A DNA stretch of 51,065 bases from NCBI GenBank assembly GCA_002919265.1, contig PKEY01000071.1, forward strand, positions 1-51,065, read 5' to 3'. Position numbers and translations under genes: made by a program. Positions 17,212 through 25,714 of this stretch are shown in pieces. This stretch comes from Hyphomicrobiaceae bacterium. GTDB taxonomy: Bacteria > Pseudomonadota > Alphaproteobacteria > Rhizobiales > Hyphomicrobiaceae. Positions within the stretch are counted from its first letter, which is position 1. Each line of letters opens with the position of its first letter. The notes below the pieces were generated by a model. It did not search any database, was not told where the DNA came from, and was given only the letters and a program-made list of their open reading frames with translations.

Positions 17212-17961
17212 GTGGCGACTGGCGCGGCAGAAGGGGCCCATGGCCCCATGCATCAGTTCGAGATCAATCGGCTCGCTGAGTTCGAGATCTTCGGCATCGA
17301 TGCCTCTTTCACCAACTCTTCGCTTTTCATGGTTATCGGCGTAGCGCTGATCGTCGGTTTCCTTGCGCTGGCGACCAACGGCCGTTCGCTTGTACCGACC
17401 CGCCTGCAGTCCGTTGCCGAGCTCGCCTACGAGTTCATTGCCAACATGGTCCGCGAGAACGTGGGCACGGCCGGGATGAAATACTTCCCGTTCGTCTTCA
17501 CCCTGTTCTCGTTCATCCTGGCCATGAACATGCTCGGGATGATCCCCTACTCCTTCACCGTCACCAGCCACATTATTGTCACCTTCGCGCTGGCGGCCCT
17601 GGTTTTCGTCGTTGTCACGGCGATCGGTTTCGCCCGTCACGGCCTCGGCTATCTGAAGCTGTTCGTGCCTGAGGGTGTTCCCTTCTGGCTCATGCCGCTC
17701 ATCGTGCCCATCGAGCTCATCTCGTATCTCATTCGGCCGATCAGCCTCTCGGTTCGTCTTTTCGCGAATATGATGGCGGGCCACACGATGCTGAAGGTTT
17801 TCGCCGGCTTCGTGGTCAGCCTCGGCATCTTCGGCTTCGCGCCCCTGCTGTTCACTATCGCCTTCACGGGTCTGGAGTTCGTTGTGGCCTTCCTGCAGGC
17901 GTTCATCTTCACAGTGCTCACCTGCATCTACCTGAACGACGCCGTGAACATGCACCACTGA
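17212..17961 (+). CDS. atpB: F0 ATP synthase subunit a
   Basis: Membrane stator subunit of 249 aa that forms the proton half-channels beside the c-ring. Key features: HQFEI near the N-terminus, and the helix with the essential arginine in [20 protein letters not shown], followed by the C-terminal helix with [18 protein letters not shown]. The chosen start is a GTG at 17212 with GGGGG 7 bases upstream; an ATG at 17248 (MHQFEINRL) is a possible alternative giving 237 aa. Belongs to the F0 operon atpI-B-E-F'-F. Confidence 0.96.
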   Translation: MATGAAEGAHGPMHQFEINRLAEFEIFGIDASFTNSSLFMVIGVALIVGFLALATNGRSLVPTRLQSVAELAYEFIANMVRENVGTAGMKYFPFVFTLFSFILAMNMLGMIPYSFTVTSHIIVTFALAALVFVVVTAIGFARHGLGYLKLFVPEGVPFWLMPLIVPIELISYLIRPISLSVRLFANMMAGHTMLKVFAGFVVSLGIFGFAPLLFTIAFTGLEFVVAFLQAFIFTVLTCIYLNDAVNMHH

Positions 17962-18029
17962 TCCACGGGAGTGCCTGCATTCCCGGGTACTTTTCTGCAA
18001 CTCAAGCGACCTCTGAAGGGAGACTGTAA

Positions 18030-18254
18030 ATGGATCCGACGGCTGCCAAATTTATCGGTGCGGGCCTCGCCTGCTTCGCCCTCATCGGTGCCGGCATCGG
18101 CATTGGCAACATCTTCGGCAACTATCTCTCGGGTGCTCTGCGCAACCCGTCCGCGGCGCCTGGTCAGTTCACCAACCTACTGATCGGCTTCGCTCTCGCG
18201 GAAGCCACCGGCCTCTTCGGCCTGCTTATCGCGCTCATCATTCTGTTCGGTTGA
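18030..18254 (+). CDS. atpE: F0 ATP synthase subunit c
   Basis: The 74-aa proteolipid that makes the rotating c-ring. Two hydrophobic helices are joined by the polar loop RNPSA. The proton-binding carboxylate is the Glu in [14 protein letters not shown] of helix 2. GAxGxGxGN-type packing ([11 protein letters not shown]) is in helix 1. A good Shine-Dalgarno (AAGGGAG) precedes the ATG. Length is normal for Alphaproteobacteria. Confidence 0.97.
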   Translation: MDPTAAKFIGAGLACFALIGAGIGIGNIFGNYLSGALRNPSAAPGQFTNLLIGFALAEATGLFGLLIALIILFG

Positions 18255-18338
18255 TCGAGGGAGTCGATCACGGGCGCCATCCTCGCCTAGAGGATATGCA
18301 ATGCTCGCGATCGACATCCGCTCCGCCCGGAGACTGTC

Positions 18339-18887
18339 ATGCTAGCTAGCCTCGTCGTGCTCGCCGCGGCAGCCGCGGAGGCGGCAAATCAGAGTGGAGG
18401 GCTCCCGCAGCTCAATCCTTCTGATTTCTCGCCTCAGCTTGTTTGGCTCGCCATAACTTTCGGGGCGCTCTACTTCATCCTGTCGCGCTGGTCACTGCCG
18501 CGCATCGCGGAAGTGATTGAGGAGCGGCGCAACCGCATTCAGCGGGATCTGGATGAAGCGGAACGCCTGAAAGCGGAAACCGAGAAGGCGTTGGCGGCCT
18601 ACGAGCAGGAACTGGCCGCTGCCAGGGCACGGGCCAGTGCCATTGCCCGCGAGACCCGCGAGAAGCTCGCCGCCGAAGTCGAGGAGGAGCGGGCTCGGGT
18701 CGAAGCGCAGGTTAACGCCAAGATCGCAGAGGCCGAGAAGCGCATCAGCGAGATGAAGGCGCGCGCTCTGGCTCAGGTCAACGACATCGCGACGGAGACC
18801 GCCGGCTCCATCGTCGAGAAGCTGATCGGAGCCCAGGTCAGTGCGGACGAAGCTCGGCGCGCTCTTGAGCCGGTTCCAGGGGAGTAA
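18339..18887 (+). CDS. atpG: F0 ATP synthase subunit b' (second b-type subunit)
   Basis: A 182-aa peripheral stalk subunit. One membrane segment (about residues 34-52, LVWLAITFGALYFILSRWSLP) is followed by a long charged coiled coil (EERRNRIQRDLDEAERLKAE onwards). Alphaproteobacteria and phototrophs carry two b-type genes, b' and b, in this order after atpE, which fits here. It pairs with the product of the next gene to form the heterodimeric stalk. The symbol atpG is also used for the gamma subunit; atpF' or atpF2 are alternatives. Confidence 0.92.
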   Translation: MLASLVVLAAAAAEAANQSGGLPQLNPSDFSPQLVWLAITFGALYFILSRWSLPRIAEVIEERRNRIQRDLDEAERLKAETEKALAAYEQELAAARARASAIARETREKLAAEVEEERARVEAQVNAKIAEAEKRISEMKARALAQVNDIATETAGSIVEKLIGAQVSADEARRALEPVPGE

Positions 18888-18893
18888 GGCACC

Positions 18894-19409
18894 ATGCTTG
18901 TGATGCTCGCCAACACCGGCTCAATCTTCAGCACTGCCGAGTTCTGGGTTGCGGCCGCGTTCGTTTTGTTCATCGGCCTGCTCGTCTACTACAAGGTTCC
19001 CGGCCTGATCACGAAGGCGCTCGATGAGCGCGCCGATGCGATCCGCCGTGAGCTGGACGAAGCTCGGCGCCTGCGCGAGGAAGCCCAACAGCTCCTCAAC
19101 GACTATCAACGCAAGCGTCGCGAGGCTGAGGACGAGGCCAACGCCATCATCGAGCAGGCGAAGCGTGAAGCGGAGGCCCTCGCCGCCGAGACGCGTCAGA
19201 GCCTGAAAGAAAGCCTCGCGCGGCGCACCAAGCTGGCTGAGGAGAAGATCGCTCGGGCCGAGGCCCAGGCGCTCAACGAGGTCCGGGCCGCGGCTGTCGA
19301 TGCCGCTATTGCTGCAGCCGAGCGGATCATTCGCCAGAAGGTGACGCCGGAGGTGAACGCGCAGCTGGTCGACCAAGGCATTGTCGACGTCAAACGGCGC
19401 CTGAATTGA
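18894..19409 (+). CDS. atpF: F0 ATP synthase subunit b
   Basis: A 171-aa peripheral stalk subunit. A short N-terminal membrane segment (residues 13-33, FWVAAAFVLFIGLLVYYKVP) precedes a long amphipathic coiled coil (ADAIRRELDEARRLREEAQQ and on). It starts 6 bases after the b' gene and ends the F0 operon, with a strong terminator 28 bases on. The F1 genes are not in the window, as usual for this class, where F0 and F1 are in separate loci. Confidence 0.95.
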   Translation: MLVMLANTGSIFSTAEFWVAAAFVLFIGLLVYYKVPGLITKALDERADAIRRELDEARRLREEAQQLLNDYQRKRREAEDEANAIIEQAKREAEALAAETRQSLKESLARRTKLAEEKIARAEAQALNEVRAAAVDAAIAAAERIIRQKVTPEVNAQLVDQGIVDVKRRLN

Positions 19410-19437
19410 GCCTTCGGCTCGCTGTCCCAGAAAGGCA

Positions 19438-19475
19438 AAGCCCCATTCCGGCAACGGAGTGGGGCTTCTTCTTTT
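19438..19475 (+). terminator. Rho-independent terminator of the atp F0 operon
   Basis: A 13-bp stem, 19438-19450 with 19455-19467 (AAGCCCCATTCCG against CGGAGTGGGGCTT, one G-T pair), closed by a GCAA tetraloop and followed by CTTCTTTT. It lies 28 bases after atpF. Confidence 0.93.
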
Positions 19476-19507
19476 CCTAAGGTCGAATTTCGCGACTGCG
19501 GATCGCA

Positions 19508-19957
19508 TCACAGCTCGGCAATCAGCCAACCAAACCGAGCGATGCCTTCACGGATCGTAGCTTCATCCGGCAGCGAAGAGCTGAGCCGTAGCGTGCTGCG
19601 CCCGCGGCCGTCAGGCAAAAAAAGGCGGCATCCGGAATAAAACGCGACGCTGGCCCATTCACTGCCCTTTCCAACGGAGCAGCGGCATCGATCCCATTCT
19701 TGATCGTTAGCCGAACGAAAAGGCCCCCTTTTGGGCTCGTTCCAACTCACGCCCGAGGCATATGGTCGGTGAGCGCCTCAAGCATTGCATCCCGCCGCGC
19801 CGCTTTCATCGGGAAAAGCGCCGGGTCCGGATGCCACCGGCAAAGGAGATGATGTCAGGTCGATTGAGCAGCTTCAGCAGCTCGCGGATTTTCGGATGCC
19901 TTCACGCGAGCCGCACGATCGGCATATCGGGGGCTCCCACCCCGTAGACTCGTTCAT
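19508..19957 (-). pseudogene. Decayed MocR/2-aminoadipate-type PLP aminotransferase
   Basis: Remains of a fold-type I aminotransferase, readable only by switching frames. From 19957 (ATG with GGAG upstream), the minus strand gives, after shifts, IRELLKLLNRPDIISFAGG, then (one base lost) PDPALFP, then directly MLEALTDHMP, GVSWNEPK, (one base gained at AAAAGGGGG) GGLFVRLTIKNGIDAAAPLE, and finally LFLPDGRGRSTLRLSSSLPD with EATIREGIARFGWLIAEL before the stop. These blocks match the order of both ends of this family, but the central 250 or so residues, with the PLP lysine, are missing. At least four frame disruptions, one internal stop and a large deletion make it nonfunctional. It occupies the position after the LMW phosphatase gene where infA is often found in relatives. 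Confidence 0.82.
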
Positions 19958-19984
19958 GAAATTTCTCCGCTGTCGGGCAAGTAT

Positions 19985-19999
19985 GTCAGCAATGCTGAC
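19985..19999. promoter_or_regulatory. 15-bp palindrome, possible relic operator
   Basis: GTCAGCAATGCTGAC is a perfect 7-bp inverted repeat around one central base. It sits 28 bases before the ATG of the decayed aminotransferase, in the position of an operator, and 10 bases beyond the LMW phosphatase stop. Probably a binding site for a dimeric regulator of the former gene; the regulator is unknown. Confidence 0.4.
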
Positions 20000-20009
20000 C
20001 TAATTGCAA

Positions 20010-20471
20010 TCAGACAGAAGGTCCGCCGGTCAGTTGGAAACGTTCCTTGATGCGGTTGAAAAGGCTGTCGCGAACGGAGCGATAGGCCTCCAGAATCTGC
20101 GCGCGATTGCCCACCTCTGCCACGAGCGACACGTCGAGCGTCGGCCAGTACTCTACGTCCACGGCCATCGTGCGGGTCAGCTCCAATGCCTGGTGGTGCG
20201 CCTCCGGCGACAGTGTGATGATCAGATCGAACGTCGTATCGTCGAGCTCACGGAGCGTTCGAGGGCGATGGCGACTGAGGTCGATGCCGATTTCGTTCAT
20301 CACCTCCTGGACGAACGGGTCAGGCTCCCCGGCCCGAACACCGGCCGACTCCACATAAATTCTCGACCCCGCCAGGTGCCTCAGGATTGCCGCCGCCATG
20401 GGGGAGCGGATGACGTTCATGGTGCAGGCGAACAGTACAGCCTTGGGCTCTACCCCGGCCCCCCCGACCAT
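20010..20471 (-). CDS. Low-molecular-weight protein-tyrosine-phosphatase family protein
   Basis: A 153-aa protein of the LMW-PTP/arsenate reductase fold. The P-loop is near residues 15-22: CTMNVIRS fits C-X5-R-S, where Cys is the nucleophile. The acidic residue that normally lies in a DP motif near the C-terminus is in WPTLDVSL here, so the general acid is not in its usual context. The start is the ATG at 20471, 2 bases after the UPF0262 stop; the frame continues upstream only inside that gene. The gene follows hisD-UPF0262 as in many Hyphomicrobiales. The substrate (phosphotyrosine or other) is not known. Confidence 0.87.
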   Translation of the reverse strand: MVGGAGVEPKAVLFACTMNVIRSPMAAAILRHLAGSRIYVESAGVRAGEPDPFVQEVMNEIGIDLSRHRPRTLRELDDTTFDLIITLSPEAHHQALELTRTMAVDVEYWPTLDVSLVAEVGNRAQILEAYRSVRDSLFNRIKERFQLTGGPSV

Positions 20472-20472
20472 T

Positions 20473-20970
20473 TCAGCCCTTCCAGTGCAGCGCACAGATC
20501 AGCGTGAACAGGCGCCGCGCCGTGTCGTGGTCTACCCTGATTTTCCCCTTTAGCCGTTCCATGAGGATTCGGCTGCCCTCATCGTGGAGCGCGCGCCGCC
20601 CCATGTCGATGGACTGAATGCGCGAGGGCGGCGCGGAGCGGATCGCATCGTAGTAGCTATCGCAGACGATGAAGTAGTCCTTGATCAGACGCCGGAGCGG
20701 TGAGAGGGACAGCACATGGGTGACGATGGGATCCACATGCTCGTTGCCCACGCTGAGAGCCAGCCGATCCTCGATCAGCCCTAGCGTCAGCTTGTATGGG
20801 CCGTCATCGCGACCTTCGAGCGCGAACGTATTGCAATCGAGGATGTCGTAGATCGCAACTTCCCGCTCGTGCTCGATATTCGGGTTGCAGCGCCGGATCG
20901 ACTTCTCGTCAAGCTTGATAGCGATCAGCCGGGCAGTATCCGCTTTCGGTTGCTGCTGGAAGTCGTTCAT
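20473..20970 (-). CDS. UPF0262 family protein
   Basis: A 165-aa cytoplasmic protein of the uncharacterised alphaproteobacterial family UPF0262. Recognisable blocks: EHEREVAIYDILDCNTF, YKLTLGLIEDRLAL, SPLRRLIKDYFIVCDSYY and IDMGRRALHDEGS. Function unknown. It lies 10 bases after hisD and 2 bases before the LMW phosphatase, so all three are probably one transcript. Confidence 0.92.
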   Translation of the reverse strand: MNDFQQQPKADTARLIAIKLDEKSIRRCNPNIEHEREVAIYDILDCNTFALEGRDDGPYKLTLGLIEDRLALSVGNEHVDPIVTHVLSLSPLRRLIKDYFIVCDSYYDAIRSAPPSRIQSIDMGRRALHDEGSRILMERLKGKIRVDHDTARRLFTLICALHWKG

Positions 20971-20980
20971 CCCGAAAACT

Positions 20981-22279
20981 TCAGTCTTTCCCGGATTGCC
21001 TGATCTCGACAGACCGCCGATGCGCTTCGAGCCCCTCCGCTCGCGCCAGCGTCATGGCGGCGGGAGAGAGTTGCTCCAGAGCGGCGGCGTTGAGGCGGAG
21101 GATCGACGTGCGCTTCATGAAGTCGAGCACGCCGAGCCCCGAGGAGAAGCGAGCGCTGCGCGCCGTCGGCAGGACGTGGTTCGAACCGGCGACGTAATCG
21201 CCGATGACCTCAGGCGTGAGCGCTCCGAGGAAGATGGCGCCCGCGTTGCGGATGCGAGACGCCAGTGCGTCGGGATCTTGCGTGGCTATTTCCAGATGTT
21301 CGGCAGCGATGCGATCTGCAAGGGCTGGAGCTTCGTCCAGGGAGCGCAGCAGGATAACAGCCCCGAAGGTGTTCCAACTCTCCCCGGCGATGTTGCCCCG
21401 GGGCAACTCCCGCAGCTGGCGATCGACAGCGGCGCAAACGGCATCGGCGAATGCTGCGTCATCGGTCATCAGGATGGCCTGGGCGGCAGCGTCGTGCTCG
21501 GCCTGGGCCAGCAGATCAGCCGCAATCCACTCCGGATTGTTGTGGCGATCTGCGATGACGAGCACCTCCGACGGGCCAGCGATCGAGTCGATTCCGACTG
21601 TGCCGAAGACCTGGCGCTTTGCCGCCGCAACATACGCGTTCCCAGGCCCAACGATCTTGGCCACAGGTGCGATGGTCTGCGTGCCGTAGGCGAGTGCTGC
21701 GATGGCCTGAGCACCACCTACCCGATAGATCTCGCGAATTCCGGCAATGCGCGCGGCCGCGAGCACCAGCGGATTGAGCTCACCCCTGGGTGAAGGCACG
21801 ACCATCACGATACGCGGGACGCCGGCAACCTGCGCCGGAACCGCGTTCATCAGCACGGAGCTGGGGTAAGAGGCGAGGCCGCCCGGAACGTAAAGGCCAA
21901 CAGATTCAACAGCCGTCCACCGGTGGCCTAGCTCCGCGCCGATGGCATCCGTGTAACGCGCATCCTCAGGCCGCTGGCGCTCGTGATAGGCGCGAATGCG
22001 TTCGTGGGCGAGCTGCAGCGCCGCGATGACTTCTGGATCGGCCTGCTTCCAGGCCTGCTCGACCTCCTCGTCGCTGACGCGCAGGGTTTCGGGCGCAAGC
22101 TCCAGCTGGTCGAACTTGCGGGTCAGCTCTATGAGCGCCTCGTCGCCCCGAGCAATGACCTGATTGATGATGTCCCGGACTGCTGCCTCGACGTCGGGGG
22201 CGCTCTCACGCTTGGTGGCGAGAAAAGCCGAGAATTGCTCTTCGAATTTCGCGTCGGCGGTGTTCAGCCTGTGCGGCAT
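20981..22279 (-). CDS. hisD: Histidinol dehydrogenase
   Basis: A 432-aa zinc-dependent enzyme that oxidises L-histidinol to L-histidine in two NAD-dependent steps, the end of histidine biosynthesis. Visible motifs: YVPGGLASYPSSVLMNAVPA, VGPGNAYVAAAKRQVFG, GPSEVLVIAD, the zinc-binding Gln/His in LLAQAEHDAAAQAIL, the catalytic region RIAAEHLEI, and the C-terminal GSNHVLPTARSARFSSGL. Full length. No other his gene is nearby. Confidence 0.97.
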   Translation of the reverse strand: MPHRLNTADAKFEEQFSAFLATKRESAPDVEAAVRDIINQVIARGDEALIELTRKFDQLELAPETLRVSDEEVEQAWKQADPEVIAALQLAHERIRAYHERQRPEDARYTDAIGAELGHRWTAVESVGLYVPGGLASYPSSVLMNAVPAQVAGVPRIVMVVPSPRGELNPLVLAAARIAGIREIYRVGGAQAIAALAYGTQTIAPVAKIVGPGNAYVAAAKRQVFGTVGIDSIAGPSEVLVIADRHNNPEWIAADLLAQAEHDAAAQAILMTDDAAFADAVCAAVDRQLRELPRGNIAGESWNTFGAVILLRSLDEAPALADRIAAEHLEIATQDPDALASRIRNAGAIFLGALTPEVIGDYVAGSNHVLPTARSARFSSGLGVLDFMKRTSILRLNAAALEQLSPAAMTLARAEGLEAHRRSVEIRQSGKD

Positions 22280-22327
22280 TCGGCTTACCGCCCGACGGCG
22301 GTCCTCCTGAATTGACGAGGCAAAGAA

Positions 22328-22777
22328 TCAAACGGTTTCGACGTCCGGATGCTCGGGCTTGCGGCGCGCGGTCCAGGCGGCACCCAAATCGCGCATCTCG
22401 GCCTCGATACACTCTACTTTGAGCCGGACCGCCGGACCGCCGGCAAAGAAAAGCGTCACATACCCGCCAGGCGGGTCGACCTCGTCGAATTTGATGGCGA
22501 GCAGCTCCAAGCACTGCTTCTTGGCTTTGAGGTCGAGCCCTTGACACTTGGCCTCAAGCACCCGCTCAAACCGAACCGCGGTTCGGCGTCGTTCCAGACC
22601 AACCTCTCCGTAACACCCCGTCGCCTTCGCCCAGTCGAATCTGTTCACGATCGCTGCAAACCGGTGAGCGGACGGCAAATACGCCATGTCACCAACCTGC
22701 AGCACCGCGTCCTGAACGTGCGCCGAGATCACGTTGAGATCTTCGGCGTCGAACGCCACGAGCTTGAGATCAGTCAT
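22328..22777 (-). CDS. DUF2948 family protein
   Basis: A cytoplasmic protein of about 149 aa matching the alphaproteobacterial family DUF2948: MTDLKLVAFDAEDLNVISAH, VGDMAYLPSAHRFAAIVNRF, and the C-terminal GGPAVRLKVECIEAEMRDLG. Function unknown. It is consistently found between murA and hisD, as here. The ATG at 22777 is favoured because the family starts TDLKLLA; the frame back to 22864 adds an unrelated leader. Confidence 0.92.
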   Translation of the reverse strand: MTDLKLVAFDAEDLNVISAHVQDAVLQVGDMAYLPSAHRFAAIVNRFDWAKATGCYGEVGLERRRTAVRFERVLEAKCQGLDLKAKKQCLELLAIKFDEVDPPGGYVTLFFAGGPAVRLKVECIEAEMRDLGAAWTARRKPEHPDVETV

Positions 22778-22935
22778 AAAACTGCGTGTCCTACGCTCCG
22801 GGCAGCTCAGACAGCCCGCGACTTCCCCTAGCTGAGAGATAGCCGCGCCGATGCCGAGGTGCAACGGGTGCGACGCAGCTGACCAGCAGGCAAGCCTTCA
22901 CGCCCGAGATGCGCTGATCTGCTCTCGGCGTCACC

Positions 22936-24225
22936 CTAAGCGGTTATGCGCTCGATGATTGCTCCGCAGGCCGACAACTTGTGCTCCAGCCGCTCGAAGC
23001 CCCGGTCGAGGTGATAAACGCGGTTGATCATCGTTTCCCCGTCCGCGATCAAGCCGGCAATGACCAGCGACACTGAGGCCCGAAGATCCGTGGCCATCAC
23101 CTGCGCCCCGCGCAGACCCTGAACCCCACTGATGGTCGCCGTATCGCCATGGAGCTTAATGTCGGCACCGAGACGAACCAGCTCCTGCACGTGCATGAAG
23201 CGGTTCTCGAAAATGGTTTCGCGGATGACGCTGGTCCCACGAGCGGTCGTGGTCAGCGCCATGAGTTGTGCCTGCAGGTCGGTCGGGAACCCGGGATACG
23301 GCTGGGTCTCGATCGAGACGGGCTCAAGATGTCCACCATCCCGCGATACCCGGATGCCGCCCTCCTCAATCGTAACTGTGGCCCCAATGCGCCGGAGGAC
23401 ATCCAGGGGTGTCTCCAGCAATTCGGGCCGCGCCCCTTCCAGGAACAGCTCGCCCCCGGTCGCCGCTACGGCGAATGCGTAGGTTCCGGTTTCGATTCGA
23501 TCAGGGAGCACCGTGTGGACCGCGCCTTCCAGCCGATCCCTGCCCTGGATTCTCACCGTCGAGGTGCCGATGCCCTCGATCTTGGCACCCATCTTCACCA
23601 GGCAGTTTGCGACGTCGGCCACCTCGGGCTCGCGCGCGGCGTTCTCGATGACTGTCTCACCTTTGGCCAGCGTCGCCGCCATCATGACGTTGTGCGTCGC
23701 GCCAACCGACACCTTCGGGAAAATAATCCGGTTACCCCGAAGCCCCTTCGGCGCGCGGGCCACGACGTAGCCGCCATCAATGTCGATTTCCGCGCCGAGC
23801 GCCTTCATGCCCATGAGGTGCAGATCCACCGGCCGCGTGCCGATGGCACAGCCACCGGGCATGGACACCCGCGCCTCACCCATGCGCGCAAGCAGCGGCC
23901 CCAGTACCCAGAAGCTTGCCCGCATCCGGCTCACCATCTCGTAGGGCGCCGTCGTATCGACGATGTCTCGTGCCGTGAGGTGGAAGGTTTCGCCGATATG
24001 CTGATTGTTCCCCGCCCGCTTGCCGTCGACCGAATGATCCACGCCGTGGTTGCGCAGTATGCGCGCCAGCAGGTTCACGTCGGCGAGGTTGGGGACGTTT
24101 TTCAAGGTCAGGCGATCCTGCGTCAGCAGGCTCGCGATCATCAGCGGCAGGGCGGCGTTCTTGGCGCCCGAAATGGGGATTTTTCCCTTGAGGCGCTGGC
24201 CACCAACGATCTTGATACGGTCCAT
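22936..24225 (-). CDS. murA: UDP-N-acetylglucosamine 1-carboxyvinyltransferase
   Basis: First committed enzyme of peptidoglycan precursor synthesis: transfers enolpyruvate from PEP to UDP-GlcNAc in the cytoplasm. 429 aa, full length. Hallmarks: [16 protein letters not shown] at the N-terminus, the active-site loop [19 protein letters not shown] with catalytic Cys126 (the fosfomycin target), and [16 protein letters not shown]. About 160 bases separate it from DUF2948 downstream. Confidence 0.97.
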   Translation of the reverse strand: MDRIKIVGGQRLKGKIPISGAKNAALPLMIASLLTQDRLTLKNVPNLADVNLLARILRNHGVDHSVDGKRAGNNQHIGETFHLTARDIVDTTAPYEMVSRMRASFWVLGPLLARMGEARVSMPGGCAIGTRPVDLHLMGMKALGAEIDIDGGYVVARAPKGLRGNRIIFPKVSVGATHNVMMAATLAKGETVIENAAREPEVADVANCLVKMGAKIEGIGTSTVRIQGRDRLEGAVHTVLPDRIETGTYAFAVAATGGELFLEGARPELLETPLDVLRRIGATVTIEEGGIRVSRDGGHLEPVSIETQPYPGFPTDLQAQLMALTTTARGTSVIRETIFENRFMHVQELVRLGADIKLHGDTATISGVQGLRGAQVMATDLRASVSLVIAGLIADGETMINRVYHLDRGFERLEHKLSACGAIIERITA

Positions 24226-24380
24226 TAGGCTTCCCGTGAGTGAGGCGTGAGCCGAATCCTAGTGCAGGCGAAATGCGCCCGAATCAGGATCGCGTCAAAT
24301 CAAGATAGCTCCCGGCGGTTTCTGAAACGTGCAGCTCCACAATTGCCCGCAAGGCGATTCGCTCGCGCGGCGTGATTAAC

Positions 24381-24554
24381 TTAGGAAGCCTTTTCCTCGA
24401 CGTCTGCCTCAGTCGTCTGCCGCACCCGGGCGCGGCGCGCACGTGCAAGCGCCTTTCGCTTCAGCAAGTTGGCGCGCAGCTCCTGCGCCAGGCGCTCCCG
24501 TCTTTCGGCCCGAGGATCCTTCCGGGTTTGATGCTGATGCGTTTCGTTCGACAT
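24381..24554 (-). CDS. Small highly basic protein upstream of murA
   Basis: A 57-aa open frame from an ATG at 24554 to TAA: MSNETHQHQTRKDPRAERRE, then a helix-prone run rich in Arg, Lys, Ala and Leu (RANLLKRKALARARRAR) and an acidic tail. Codon use is in keeping with a real gene, and similar short RREALRxNLxRRKAQAR-type proteins occur next to murA in related bacteria as far as I recall. Function unknown; a nucleic-acid or ribosome association would fit the composition. It could share a transcript with murA, 155 bases downstream. Confidence 0.65.
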   Translation of the reverse strand: MSNETHQHQTRKDPRAERRERLAQELRANLLKRKALARARRARVRQTTEADVEEKAS

Positions 24555-24790
24555 CGAAGCTGTTCGCTTACATTGCCGCTACGCTTGCCTACCATTCACC
24601 TAGCTGCGTCGGAGCCAAGCGGCAACCCTTACACAATAGGCCAACAAGGGCCCTCTGTGCGCTTGACGGGCCGCGCGAGGAGCGGCACGCTGACGCGGGA
24701 GGATGATCTGGAGCGCCCGGCGTCTCAGCGGGCGGCTTGGAGATCGCAGGGCCAGCCTCCTCGGTGGTGGCCCGGAACGAAGGTGGCGCC

Positions 24791-25714
24791 ATGATCATCA
24801 AGATCCTGGGCTCGGCTGCCGGTGGCGGCTTCCCGCAGTGGAACTGCAACTGCCGCAACTGTGCCGATGTGCGCCGGGGCGTCACTGGACTGGAGCCGCG
24901 CACACAATCCTCTCTGGCTGTCAGCATCGATGGGCGCAACTGGACGCTGCTCAATGCTTCACCCGACCTGCGCCAGCAAATCGCCGCTACGCCCGAGCTC
25001 AACCCGGCAAGCCTGGATCCACCACGCAGTAGCCCCATCAAGAGCGTGGTCTTGACGAATGCCGACGTGGATCATGTCGCCGGGCTACTGAATCTTCGAG
25101 AAAACCAGCCTCTCTTCCTTTATGCAGACCGGCGCGTGCTCTCAGCGCTCGCCCAGAACGTCATCTTCAACGTGCTGGATGAGGAATACGTAGCCCGCGT
25201 GCCCATTCAACGGGATCGTATGTTCGAGCCGGCGGGCTGTCCGGGCCTCGGCATCGAGGCGTTTGCCGTCCCTGGCAAGGTGGCGCTTTACCTCGAAGAC
25301 GAAAAAGCCGGCTCGGATTTCGGCACCGCCGAAGGCGACACTATCGGGCTCAAGCTCATCGACCTGCGGACCGGGCGTTTTGCCTGCTACGTGCCTGGCT
25401 GCGCTGCCGTGGACGATGCCCTCATACGCCGCATGACAGGGGCAGCTGTCATCCTGTTCGACGGCACGCTTTACTCGGACGACGAGATGATCCTGCTCGG
25501 CCTCTCGCAGAAAACCGGCCGTCGCATGGGCCACATCAGCATGTCGGGCCCCGATGGTTCCGTGGCCGCATTAGCGCGACTCCAGGCCGACCGGCGCATC
25601 TTTACGCACATCAACAATTCCAACCCGGTGCTGCGGAAGAGTTCACCCGAGCGGGAGTGGGTCGAAAGCGCAGGCTGGGAAGTTGCATGTGATGGAATGG
25701 AGGTCATCGTCTGA
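24791..25714 (+). CDS. pqqB: PQQ biosynthesis protein PqqB
   Basis: A 307-aa metallo-beta-lactamase-fold protein of pyrroloquinoline quinone synthesis, thought to act as the hydroxylase on the Glu-Tyr intermediate. Signature start IKILGSAAGGGFPQWNCNC, then NADVDHVAGLLNLRE in place of the usual HxHxDH, QSSLAVSIDG, and HISMSGPDGS near the C-terminus. Two short CxxC-like pairs (CNCRNC) match the structural zinc site of the family. The start at 24791 gives the conserved N-terminus. Its stop overlaps the pqqC ATG by one base. No pqqA is seen upstream. Confidence 0.96.
   Translation: MIIKILGSAAGGGFPQWNCNCRNCADVRRGVTGLEPRTQSSLAVSIDGRNWTLLNASPDLRQQIAATPELNPASLDPPRSSPIKSVVLTNADVDHVAGLLNLRENQPLFLYADRRVLSALAQNVIFNVLDEEYVARVPIQRDRMFEPAGCPGLGIEAFAVPGKVALYLEDEKAGSDFGTAEGDTIGLKLIDLRTGRFACYVPGCAAVDDALIRRMTGAAVILFDGTLYSDDEMILLGLSQKTGRRMGHISMSGPDGSVAALARLQADRRIFTHINNSNPVLRKSSPEREWVESAGWEVACDGMEVIV

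Noticed and set aside
17035-18000. 321-codon frame on the minus strand
   Set aside because: Antisense to atpI/atpB; extreme Glu/Arg/His composition is that of a GC-rich shadow.
23149-24228. 359-codon frame on the plus strand
   Set aside because: Antisense to murA, which shows the catalytic Cys loop.
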